From Daejeonella sp. JGW-45 (lineage in GTDB: Bacteria > Bacteroidota > Bacteroidia > Sphingobacteriales > Sphingobacteriaceae): a DNA stretch of 64,000 bases. This document shows, piece after piece, positions 19,701 to 26,250 of this stretch. The notes below the pieces were generated by a model, which had not been told where the DNA came from, ran no database searches, and saw only the letters and a program-made list of their open reading frames with translations. A program made the translations under genes and the position numbers. Numbering within the stretch: position 1 is the first letter of the stretch; the number at the start of each line of letters is the position of its first letter. The DNA is taken from contig NZ_JARKNC010000003.1 of assembly GCF_029360805.1 (NCBI RefSeq), positions 248,001 to 312,000 of the forward strand, given 5' to 3'.

Positions 19701-20852
19701 GGCGAATAAATAAAACAGGGTATCCTTGGCAAGAAAGCGGTCGCGCAAGGGGTCCTGCAGACTGAGCAGCGTCACAAGCGAGATCCCGGTCAGGAACATC
19801 AATACCGGCAGCAACAACTGATCTGCCTGAGGAAATCTTATGCTTAGTATGACATGGACCATAAGAAACCCTGCAATGAATCCTCCCCCGATGATCCAAA
19901 ACCATTTTGTAAACTCTTCAGGTGTCCTTACAATAAGCGCCTTTTCCTTTTTCAGAATGTTAAAATCCCGCGTAGGAAATAAGCGAATAGTGTGAATATT
20001 TTGCGTAAATGTGAGGTCAATATCCGACGCCAGTTCCTGAACTCCCTGCGACGATCCGAATTGGAAGCCTGGTTTTAGTGGCAAGACCTGGTATGCTTTG
20101 TTATCCGGAAGATTTCGGAATGTAAACTCGCCCTGTGCACCGGTACGTACATAAGCAGTTAATGATTCAAGCTGTTTGCTTCCCTTTTCGTTTGTCAGAA
20201 AGGTTTTAGTGTATCCATTTGCGCTCTCCTGGTATCTCCGGTCTATCTCAGCAACCTGGTCACTATAAACGCTGTCCTGCGGCAGGATCATTATCAGCCT
20301 GACAAGCACCCCCGGAATTAATTCTCCGTCCTTATCTTTAATTTTTCCATTAATGTCGAATTGACCTGACTTAAGGTCTGTCGACGAGGGCAAAGACGGC
20401 GGACGGGATGTTTCCTGATCGTACCGCAGGGAATCATCTCCCGTAAAACCCAATAGCGAACGCGATGCGCGGGCTCTCATTTTAAAGCTTTTACCTCCCC
20501 TGACATCCGCCTCCTGTGCGTTAACAAAAAATCTTCGCTTATTCAATTCTCCAATATTATCTATCACACCAAGGTCGCGGCTAGCATTTTCAACAACAGA
20601 ACGTATCAGATCGATATCCTTTTTATCTTCGAAATAATATCCCCTTAGCATGAGCTTTTGAATCCGTTCTGCTGTTTTGTCTGAATTAAGATTAACCATA
20701 CTCCCATCCGAAATCCGCGTTTTCACATCTTCAAAATCGCGTTCAAGTACCTGATGCAGGCTAAAAAATAAAAGACCGAACGCCACCGATAAGAGGACGA
20801 GAAATATCCGTTCAAACTTTCTGCTAGCTGAATGTGCTTGTGTTTCGGGCAT
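16731..20852 (-). CDS. SEDS (RodA/FtsW) glycosyltransferase fused to a class B penicillin-binding transpeptidase
   Basis: One 1373-residue frame joins the two enzymes that polymerise and cross-link peptidoglycan. After a membrane anchor (15-35) comes a periplasmic region with a carboxypeptidase-regulatory-like beta sandwich (about 163-290). The multi-span SEDS domain (about 315-800) has GIQPSEIVKFGIILFLA, a likely catalytic Asp511 in GDLGPA, TDMVLPALGEEFGLAG (660-675) and GVSLPLVSYGGSSLL (732-746). After a last span near 780-800 comes a PBP2-like domain with Ser1069-Thr-Ala-Lys1072, Ser1122-Asn-Asn1124 and Lys1283-Ser-Gly-Thr. All active-site motifs are intact. SEDS and bPBP are normally separate partner proteins; the fusion fixes them 1:1. 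A long uninterrupted frame argues against an assembly error. Confidence 0.95.
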   Translation of the reverse strand: MPETQAHSASRKFERIFLVLLSVAFGLLFFSLHQVLERDFEDVKTRISDGSMVNLNSDKTAERIQKLMLRGYYFEDKKDIDLIRSVVENASRDLGVIDNIGELNKRRFFVNAQEADVRGGKSFKMRARASRSLLGFTGDDSLRYDQETSRPPSLPSSTDLKSGQFDINGKIKDKDGELIPGVLVRLIMILPQDSVYSDQVAEIDRRYQESANGYTKTFLTNEKGSKQLESLTAYVRTGAQGEFTFRNLPDNKAYQVLPLKPGFQFGSSQGVQELASDIDLTFTQNIHTIRLFPTRDFNILKKEKALIVRTPEEFTKWFWIIGGGFIAGFLMVHVILSIRFPQADQLLLPVLMFLTGISLVTLLSLQDPLRDRFLAKDTLFYLFAGLMVLCILQFINFRKLNPDSRFYRLFFFRSNRKAANGWPWAVLSIALLALMIVFGTGPEGSGVKVNLFGIQPSEIVKFGIILFLAGFFAANEKFISEYRTYRKRWSFFSFALGAILVSILLFLVLGDLGPAMVICFTFIILFSFSRGDFMFMVAAVILYVFTVWLLRSLWLATLVTVTILALAMVFKRKQLSESAVMAILVISGFLLIDQIPGLDKLFPGPVQRLVERKAIWNDAWNNEVYGGDHVANGIWAMSAGGIGGQGIGEGFAKNIPEAHTDMVLPALGEEFGLAGIVCICILFLIYLHRAILIGRQTGTPFLFYLSAGIGISTFVQFLLIAAGSTGALPLSGVSLPLVSYGGSSLLANIAAAGFLLSASKIKGTEVQLNYISKQQDRNLIPALAAAFTGVILLIFNIASYLVNNEKWVVQPSLVADRSGARMFSYNPRINILMNKLQAGSLYDRNGLILVTSNADLIKKQKGRLAAAGAKDYDLDSAIHKRVDRYYPYEEQMFFWTGDANTGIFTGSTNGYFAEYEHAAELRGFNTPVIKFNTIASRYREDRFLPRGVKEMTVTKKDYRELAPLLLAGINSRKVEEFKLRNRDLMLTLDAGLQADLQRSIAKDDSLKDNRVSVVIIEDSTGDVLTSAVYPLPPVKDWDRMIMTAAEQNKLADWMTTSDLGFTYATQPGSTAKILTAMAAFNKLGPAAADKKFQVSSFERIRTKGLEPDETGLIGMERAIVNSNNVYFIKLANEEQLQENMVDLYLKTGMFLRGVGGYYYSKGADNAAQENKWRELWRRTEFDTRPRYDPNNIRRTRAKGISGMAWGQGELIASPAAVARLVSAVSNHGKLTEHRYVLRSGDRDIPVNPGIQLTSPENAALLKQYMIRQSANKTTRLGAVVGGKSGTPERIWKGNRINDGWYAFFVPRASGNGNLVVCIRIESTKGSSDAVKLAGQHVIPLLLRSKYIKGISVPVQNKPEAARDTASVEVPEVM

Positions 20853-20855
20853 ATA

Positions 20856-22289
20856 CTATGGCTGAATGGTTTGTAAGGAATCAGCTTTAAGGAAAATTTC
20901 TTTTAAACTTCCGTTCATAAACCTGTCGGGGGTGTTTCCAAATTGGTAACGTACAGGTACAGGACAGTCCAGAAACTGGATACCTATTAACTTTAAGTTC
21001 TTCGTCTGAGATTCAATCCCCACTTCAAAGCCATCAATTATCATCCCGTTTAGAACTATATTTTTCGCGCTTGCAGGAATCCGGAAAGCCGGTCCGGCAA
21101 AAACAGAATCTGGCTGAAATGCTATTTTACCTCTCGCAAGGATATACAGGGTATCCCTGTTGATATTAATACTGCGGGTTAAAATAATAGGCTGTCTGAA
21201 ACTGGAGTCGTTCAAGACAAGAGTGTCACTCGTTCCGGAATTGAGTGCCTGGTAGAATAGCTGCTCTGAAGAACTCTCAGCGGTATCCGCGATGACGACT
21301 TTCTCCGGAACAGATATTTGTGTTTTGGGATGTAAAAACAGAATATAGATTATCACTAAAGATAAAGCAGCACAAAGTATTATTAACCAAATACTTAATG
21401 GTGTTCCATTTTTCCCTGCTTCCGATTTTGCATCTTCTGAAACGACATCGGGTTCGTCATCCTGATCCCGTTTCGGCACTGCAGGCGTCAGGACTTTTTT
21501 TTTTGAAGCAGGCACCGGATTAACAGCCTGTTGCTGAACTGGTCTGTCGTTCTTCACTAAAACAACTGTAATATTATCTTTCCCCCCCTTTGAATTCGCA
21601 TCATCTATTAGTTCCTGCGCCATCACCTCAATTCCCGAATCGCTTGACAAGATCTGTGTAATGTCTTTCCGGGGTACCAGGTCAGTTAAGCCGTCGCTGC
21701 ATAAAAGGATCATATCACCGGGAAGGAACGGGGAGCTGCCTGTTTCGAAATAGTCGATATCATTTTCCAGGCCGGTGTTAAAACCCAGTGCCTTGTTGAT
21801 CTCATTTCGTTTAGGGTGGCTCATTGCTGCTTCCTCAGTCAGCCTTCCGCTGTCCTCAAGATAGCCTACGAAAGACTGGTCTTTAGTTACTTTTATAAGA
21901 GACCCATCCCGGAGAAGGTATAGCCTTGTGTCTCCCACGTGGATATAATGAAATTCATTATTTTTCACGTCAACAACCGCCAGCGTTAGCACACAAGCCA
22001 TACTCTCATGTTCCCTCACCTCGATCTTCTCCTGGTAGATCTTCTCATTTGCTTTTAGCAGCGCTTCTGCCATCATCGAAATTATGTTGCCGCCTGGTTT
22101 AGCCAGCTGATCGATGATAGTTTCCCGTGCCAGCGCTGCCGCTATTTCACCGCCGGAATATCCGCCTACACCATCTATAGCGGCAGCCAGTATATATTCA
22201 CCGTCGGCTGATAGCTGGACAATAAATGCATCCTCATTGTTCCCGCGAACCCTACCTGTGTCTGTAAGCCCGAAAAAATTATTCGCCAT
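20856..22289 (-). CDS. PP2C-type Ser/Thr phosphatase with periplasmic beta-rich domain
   Basis: The 477-residue protein starts with a PP2C domain (about 1-245) that removes phosphate from Ser/Thr. Metal-binding residues are visible in NNEDAF, Asp39-Gly-Val-Gly-Gly, CSDGLTDL (Asp199) and GKDNITVVLVK (Asp238). A charged linker leads to one transmembrane span (299-320). A periplasmic domain of about 130 residues follows (FRQPIILTRSININRDTLYIL and later turns), resembling short parallel beta-helix rungs. It is the natural opponent of the kinase in the same operon. It stops three bases before the SEDS-PBP start and begins inside the end of a small membrane-peptide gene. Confidence 0.95.
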   Translation of the reverse strand: MANNFFGLTDTGRVRGNNEDAFIVQLSADGEYILAAAIDGVGGYSGGEIAAALARETIIDQLAKPGGNIISMMAEALLKANEKIYQEKIEVREHESMACVLTLAVVDVKNNEFHYIHVGDTRLYLLRDGSLIKVTKDQSFVGYLEDSGRLTEEAAMSHPKRNEINKALGFNTGLENDIDYFETGSSPFLPGDMILLCSDGLTDLVPRKDITQILSSDSGIEVMAQELIDDANSKGGKDNITVVLVKNDRPVQQQAVNPVPASKKKVLTPAVPKRDQDDEPDVVSEDAKSEAGKNGTPLSIWLIILCAALSLVIIYILFLHPKTQISVPEKVVIADTAESSSEQLFYQALNSGTSDTLVLNDSSFRQPIILTRSININRDTLYILARGKIAFQPDSVFAGPAFRIPASAKNIVLNGMIIDGFEVGIESQTKNLKLIGIQFLDCPVPVRYQFGNTPDRFMNGSLKEIFLKADSLQTIQP

Positions 22290-22380
22290 TCTTTTTATAG
22301 GTGTTTTTGATATCCATAAAATGTGCTATCATAAGAATTACACACATAACAAGAAGCACAAAGGATAAAACGTGAGACAT
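22279..22380 (-). CDS. 33-residue single-span membrane peptide
   Basis: An ATG at 22380 lies three bases after the stop codon of the upstream gene. It opens a 33-codon frame that ends in TAA at 22279-22281, overlapping the PP2C start as ATGGCGAATAA. The product is one hydrophobic helix (VLSFVLLVMCVILMIAHFM, about 4-22) with a short polar tail (DIKNTYKKNGE). The exact fit between both neighbours and the overlap with the phosphatase start suggest a real, translationally coupled gene. It is too short to rely on composition, and a role in anchoring or regulating the phosphatase or wall synthase is only inferred. Confidence 0.6.
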   Translation of the reverse strand: MSHVLSFVLLVMCVILMIAHFMDIKNTYKKNGE

Positions 22381-22383
22381 GAT

Positions 22384-23370
22384 CTATGGCTTAAAAATAT
22401 TTATACCAATGATACCGTTAAGTATCATCTTCGAATTTATTGGCAATTCCGTCCAGACGGGCGCGTTGATATCACTTTTCGTTATTACCTGTTCGTTAAC
22501 GACAGTTTTTTCACCGTAGGAACTAACGTAAAACTTAGAATCCGACTTATTGTGCTTTATAGAAAGATGGGGAGTATCAACCCACTCCGATGGGATCTTG
22601 AAAATATTGCTCTTGTCACGGGATTCATCTGATCCTGAAACAACGATCTCTTCATCAGTCATGATATACTCAACCTTCTGCCCTGTATAGGCCTTATCAG
22701 GAAGAATGGTTTCAAACCGCGCGATCGGAATATTTCTGACATCATTTAAACCCGATCCCTCCGGAATGAGCTCGTTTATGTATGGAACTTCATAATAGCC
22801 TTCGCTATAAAATGTAAAACCTTTAAGGTTCTCCTGGTTAATATCAAAGGTTTGAGCCAGGCCGGTTTGCCGGGGGATAAAAGTTACCCGTAAGCTTTCG
22901 TCCTTATGTGTGGTGCCTGGAAGAAGCCTGCCTATGAAGCCCATATCACCCTTCTCATATTCAGGGTGCGAAACAAAGCGGAACACCCATTTATTGCTTG
23001 ATGGCTCGACTACCCGCAGATCAGTTTTCGACTGGGTTAAGATCTCATAAAACTTCTTAACGGCCTCCTGGACGATAAGTCCGAAGATCCCTCTTTTATT
23101 CTCCATAAACCCCTTATAATCGTCGGGGTTGAAGCAAATAATATACTCATGATAGAAAACAACACGCTCGGCAAAAGACAGTGTCGAAATAGATTCCCTG
23201 AATTTTTCTATGATATACCTGTACACCTCATTCGGAGTGAGGGTTTTAGGTTTGGCCGATGTAATACCAGTATCATTTAGAAACCAGCTTTGAATACCAA
23301 TACGTTTCCAAAAATTGGCTTCGGACTTCATGTTTAAGAGCTTTAAGATTATGTAAGGTTTAATGTCCAT
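22384..23370 (-). CDS. Two-domain protein with degenerate FHA-like C-terminus
   Basis: The 328-residue protein has no signal or membrane span. The N-terminal half is alpha/beta with FAERVVFYHEYIICFNPDDYKGF, FGLIVQEAVKKFYEILTQ and FVSHPEYEKGDMGF. Its layout resembles the N-terminal domain of actinobacterial FhaA. The last 100 residues end HLSIKHNKSDSKFYVSS, VVNEQVI and a final short strand, the pattern of an FHA beta sandwich. The Gly-Arg and Ser-x-x-His phosphate-binding residues are missing. Start 23370 is the longest; ATG 23331 (MKSEANFW) is also possible. It is the first gene of the kinase-phosphatase operon. Function unknown. Confidence 0.75.
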   Translation of the reverse strand: MDIKPYIILKLLNMKSEANFWKRIGIQSWFLNDTGITSAKPKTLTPNEVYRYIIEKFRESISTLSFAERVVFYHEYIICFNPDDYKGFMENKRGIFGLIVQEAVKKFYEILTQSKTDLRVVEPSSNKWVFRFVSHPEYEKGDMGFIGRLLPGTTHKDESLRVTFIPRQTGLAQTFDINQENLKGFTFYSEGYYEVPYINELIPEGSGLNDVRNIPIARFETILPDKAYTGQKVEYIMTDEEIVVSGSDESRDKSNIFKIPSEWVDTPHLSIKHNKSDSKFYVSSYGEKTVVNEQVITKSDINAPVWTELPINSKMILNGIIGINIFKP

Positions 23371-23470
23371 ACAACCCCGAAAACCTACTAAATGTTTTAA
23401 CCAAGGTTCAGAATTCCATCCATGTCGAACAGTAAATTTCCGGGCACTGTCTTAAGGGTAGAATACAAAT

Positions 23471-23499
23471 AAAAAATGCGCAGGGTCTCCGCGCATTTT
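23471..23499 (-). terminator. Terminator of the NTF2-like lipoprotein gene
   Basis: The arms AAAATGCGC (23473-23481) and GCGCATTTT (23491-23499) are exact complements around a nine-base loop. On the minus strand the hairpin ends in a run of six T, 17 bases after the lipoprotein stop codon. It separates that operon from the cell-wall operon. Confidence 0.85.
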
Positions 23500-23516
23500 C
23501 ATAATTTCAATAGTGA

Positions 23517-24023
23517 TTACTTCACGGGGTCAGGAAGTTTGAAGGCCTGCCTTGCGAGCAGTTTCCAGTCGCCGTTTTCCTTACGCAAAACAAGGAGAAT
23601 GCCGATCTTAATATCGGTCGGAGCTCCGGCATTAGTTGCTTTTGCGATAAAAGTATGACGTACAATAGCGTTATCCCCACTTACCGCGATTGTCTGATCA
23701 GCGGCGTCTACGGACTGAAAGTCAAAGGGCCCGTTAATCAGATCATCAACAAACTCGGCCTTATTCTGAACCTTACCCCCAGAATGGCCATAGGATAAAG
23801 CATCAGAAGCAATGTTCTCGAGTCGACTCTTTTCGGGATTTACTATACTTTTGTTCAGGCTGTCAACTGCAGTCGCCACAGCCTGTTCATCTTCCGGAGT
23901 GGCTGTGGCTGTAGCCGCTACAGCCGTTGTATCAGCCCCGGTTTGACTGGTACTTTCTGTTTGACCGCAGGCTACGACTGCTAATAGGGCAATCAGCACA
24001 AAACTATTTTTGACATTTCTCAT
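23517..24023 (-). CDS. NTF2/SnoaL-like (DUF4440 type) lipoprotein
   Basis: The 168-residue protein has a lipoprotein signal (IALLAVVACG, Cys near residue 19), a Thr/Ala-rich linker, and an NTF2-like cone-shaped domain from about residue 45 (AVDSLNKSIVNPEKSRLENIA, DALSYGHSGGKVQNKAEFVDDL, IVRHTFIA, WKLLARQAFKLP). Such domains bind small hydrophobic ligands or act as simple lyases or isomerases; no catalytic pair is certain. It is the last gene after the BASS transporter (28-base gap) and is closed by a strong terminator. Confidence 0.85.
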   Translation of the reverse strand: MRNVKNSFVLIALLAVVACGQTESTSQTGADTTAVAATATATPEDEQAVATAVDSLNKSIVNPEKSRLENIASDALSYGHSGGKVQNKAEFVDDLINGPFDFQSVDAADQTIAVSGDNAIVRHTFIAKATNAGAPTDIKIGILLVLRKENGDWKLLARQAFKLPDPVK

Positions 24024-24051
24024 ATTATTCTTCAGTTTGGGTTTGTAAAAA

Positions 24052-25170
24052 TTAGTGAGAGCGCACTACCTCTTCAGTTTCAGGAGCTACATAGCCTGCA
24101 GGCGGTCTTTTGTGCCAGTATGATGCAAGAATAGATCCTGTTATGTTCATTAGCGGGCCGAAGATACCAGCCGCTAAACCCATAGTGGCTATCTTACCCA
24201 GTGAATTCGCAATTGCCGATGCCAATCCGCCGTTTTGCATACCCACTTCGATTGCAACGGTCCGGGCATCACGTTCGGGCATATTAAACAGGCGTGCAAA
24301 CCAGTATCCTAGTGTATATCCAAAAATATTATGAGCCAAAACCACTAACAACAATATCGCACCGATAGCAAGCAAGCTATCCCGGCCTGCAGCCGTAATA
24401 ACCACAATGATCAATGCAATTCCGGCCATTGATATTAAAGGCATTATATCGTTAAGTATTTTGGACCTGCCGCTTAAAAGCTTGTTTAAGATCAGACCAA
24501 GCCCGATAGGAATAATGATCATCTTAGCTATATCCCACATCATGGCAAGCATATCTATTTCAATGAACTCCCCGGCAAGTAACTTCATCAAAGCCGGTGT
24601 GAGAATCGGTGCCAAAAGCGTAGCTATCGAGGTAATCGTGATCGACAAGGCTAGGTTAGCTTTTGCAAGATAGGACATTACATTTGACGCAAGCCCGCTT
24701 GGAGAACATCCTATCAGTACAATTCCCGCAGCGATTTCCGGCGGAAAGTTGGTTAAGGTAGCCAGCAGGTAACCCATACCAGGCATGATCATGAACTGGG
24801 CAGTGACACCTATCAGAACCCCTCTCGGCGTTTTGATTACAGCTACGAAGTCCTTGGCGCTCATCGATGTTCCCATTCCAAACATGATGATCTGGATAAG
24901 CGGAGTGATGAGTAAGGTCAATTTAAAATCGCCCACAGTCAGAAAGTACTGAGGATAATATAATGCCATAGTAACCGCCGCAAAGATAACCGTCGTATAG
25001 ACGAATCCTTTCATGCTGTCGTAGCCACGGAAGCCGACGGCCAGGGCCAGGAAAAAGGCTACCAATAGCGGCCCTGCCAAGGCCAGATTTCCCATAAAGA
25101 TCATCCCGAGGGCGACCAGCAGCAACAGGGCTGCAAGCCCCAATGCGATTTTGTAAATAGATTGTGTCAA
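24052..25170 (-). CDS. Bile acid:sodium symporter (BASS) family transporter
   Basis: The 372-residue inner-membrane protein has about ten hydrophobic spans. It shows the BASS signatures: MFGMGTSMSAKDF near residue 100, GCSPSGLASNVMSYLAKAN in the unwound helix region, and EVGMQNGGLASAIA near 310. The family takes up organic acids such as 2-keto acids, pantoate or bile acids with sodium. The substrate here is unknown. It is linked to an exported RraA-family protein (35-base gap), which releases or handles small keto acids, so a keto acid such as pyruvate is a reasonable guess. Confidence 0.92.
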   Translation of the reverse strand: MTQSIYKIALGLAALLLLVALGMIFMGNLALAGPLLVAFFLALAVGFRGYDSMKGFVYTTVIFAAVTMALYYPQYFLTVGDFKLTLLITPLIQIIMFGMGTSMSAKDFVAVIKTPRGVLIGVTAQFMIMPGMGYLLATLTNFPPEIAAGIVLIGCSPSGLASNVMSYLAKANLALSITITSIATLLAPILTPALMKLLAGEFIEIDMLAMMWDIAKMIIIPIGLGLILNKLLSGRSKILNDIMPLISMAGIALIIVVITAAGRDSLLAIGAILLLVVLAHNIFGYTLGYWFARLFNMPERDARTVAIEVGMQNGGLASAIANSLGKIATMGLAAGIFGPLMNITGSILASYWHKRPPAGYVAPETEEVVRSH

Positions 25171-25205
25171 AGTTTAAGGGTTTAGGTTGTTTATATTCTT
25201 GTTTA

Positions 25206-26132
25206 TTACCAGGTTCTTTTACTCATCAACACATCCAGTTCGGCACGGGTCATTTTGCCTTCCTCAGGATGTTGTGCAAGCCATTTAAGAAAGTCCACCT
25301 TAATTGCGTCAGTCCACTGGCTGTCGACCTGACCGGTGGTATAACGGCCAGCTTTGATCACTTCAAACCCGAATTTGTCTTTCAATGTAACAAATTCTGC
25401 GGTAGCTACCACCTGTTCGGCTAAGTGAGAAGGTACGAAAAGCACCCCGATCCGGCCGCCAATCACCAGGTCGCCCGGAAGAACCATAACCTTACCGATA
25501 CGAATTGGCGTATTGAGGCCCATCAGCACCATGTCTTCCAGGAATGAAGGATGAAAGTCACGGACGAAGGCATTAAACCCCTTAATTTCGGCTAAGCCCT
25601 GTACATCACGCGCAGCACCGTCGAAGACCACCCCGTTACCGGACTTTGTAAAGATCGATGTGGCAAGGGTGCTTCCCATAAGGGTCCCCCCTCCTATCTT
25701 TCCGAATCCATCCGCTACATAAATATCTCCTTTTGTCAGGACATCTATAGGCCATGCGTTTGTATTCCCGGTACGGCCTTGTTTTGCACCCCGGTCTTTG
25801 ATGTTCTTTTCAATATCAGGGCGGGTAGGCATAAACATGGCCGTCATGGCTCTGCCGCTTACCGGAAGATCGTTTACTGTTTTCCAGCCCAATTCAAACT
25901 GGTTGGTATAACCCAGGTTTTTTAATACTGTCCACGCATCATCGATGCCGATCTTTTTCGCTCTTTCGAGAAGATTATCAGCTATTTTGGGTCTGCCATC
26001 AGCAAACCTTTCGCCTTTCCATTCTGAGGTAAGAAAAATTAACTCCTCCTTCGATATTGTTTGTGCAGACAAATATCCTGTACTTAAGAAGCAAGAGATA
26101 ATTGAAAGTAAAAAGACATTCTTAATTCTCAT
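25206..26132 (-). CDS. Exported RraA-family (aldolase-like) protein
   Basis: The 308-residue protein starts with a Sec signal (MRIKNVFLLS, cleavage after LSAQ near 24). I chose 26132 over the longer frame to 26177 for that reason. The RraA fold covers about 85-280, with GDIYVADGFGKIGGGTLMG and Asp-Gly-Ala-Ala-Arg175-Asp176. The Arg-Asp pair is the catalytic and Mg-binding pair of HMG/CHA aldolases, so it is likely an active class II aldolase or lyase and not an RNase inhibitor. Export is unusual for the family. It lies between a sorbosone-dehydrogenase-like gene and a BASS transporter. Confidence 0.88.
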   Translation of the reverse strand: MRIKNVFLLSIISCFLSTGYLSAQTISKEELIFLTSEWKGERFADGRPKIADNLLERAKKIGIDDAWTVLKNLGYTNQFELGWKTVNDLPVSGRAMTAMFMPTRPDIEKNIKDRGAKQGRTGNTNAWPIDVLTKGDIYVADGFGKIGGGTLMGSTLATSIFTKSGNGVVFDGAARDVQGLAEIKGFNAFVRDFHPSFLEDMVLMGLNTPIRIGKVMVLPGDLVIGGRIGVLFVPSHLAEQVVATAEFVTLKDKFGFEVIKAGRYTTGQVDSQWTDAIKVDFLKWLAQHPEEGKMTRAELDVLMSKRTW

Positions 26133-26250
26133 TACATTACTATTTAACATTATAAATAAACAAATTTTATTCGACAAAATACCATTTCACAGATCCTGCC
26201 CTGAACTCCATAGGTTAAACGTACCGGCTGACTGCTTTGGCAACAAAGAT

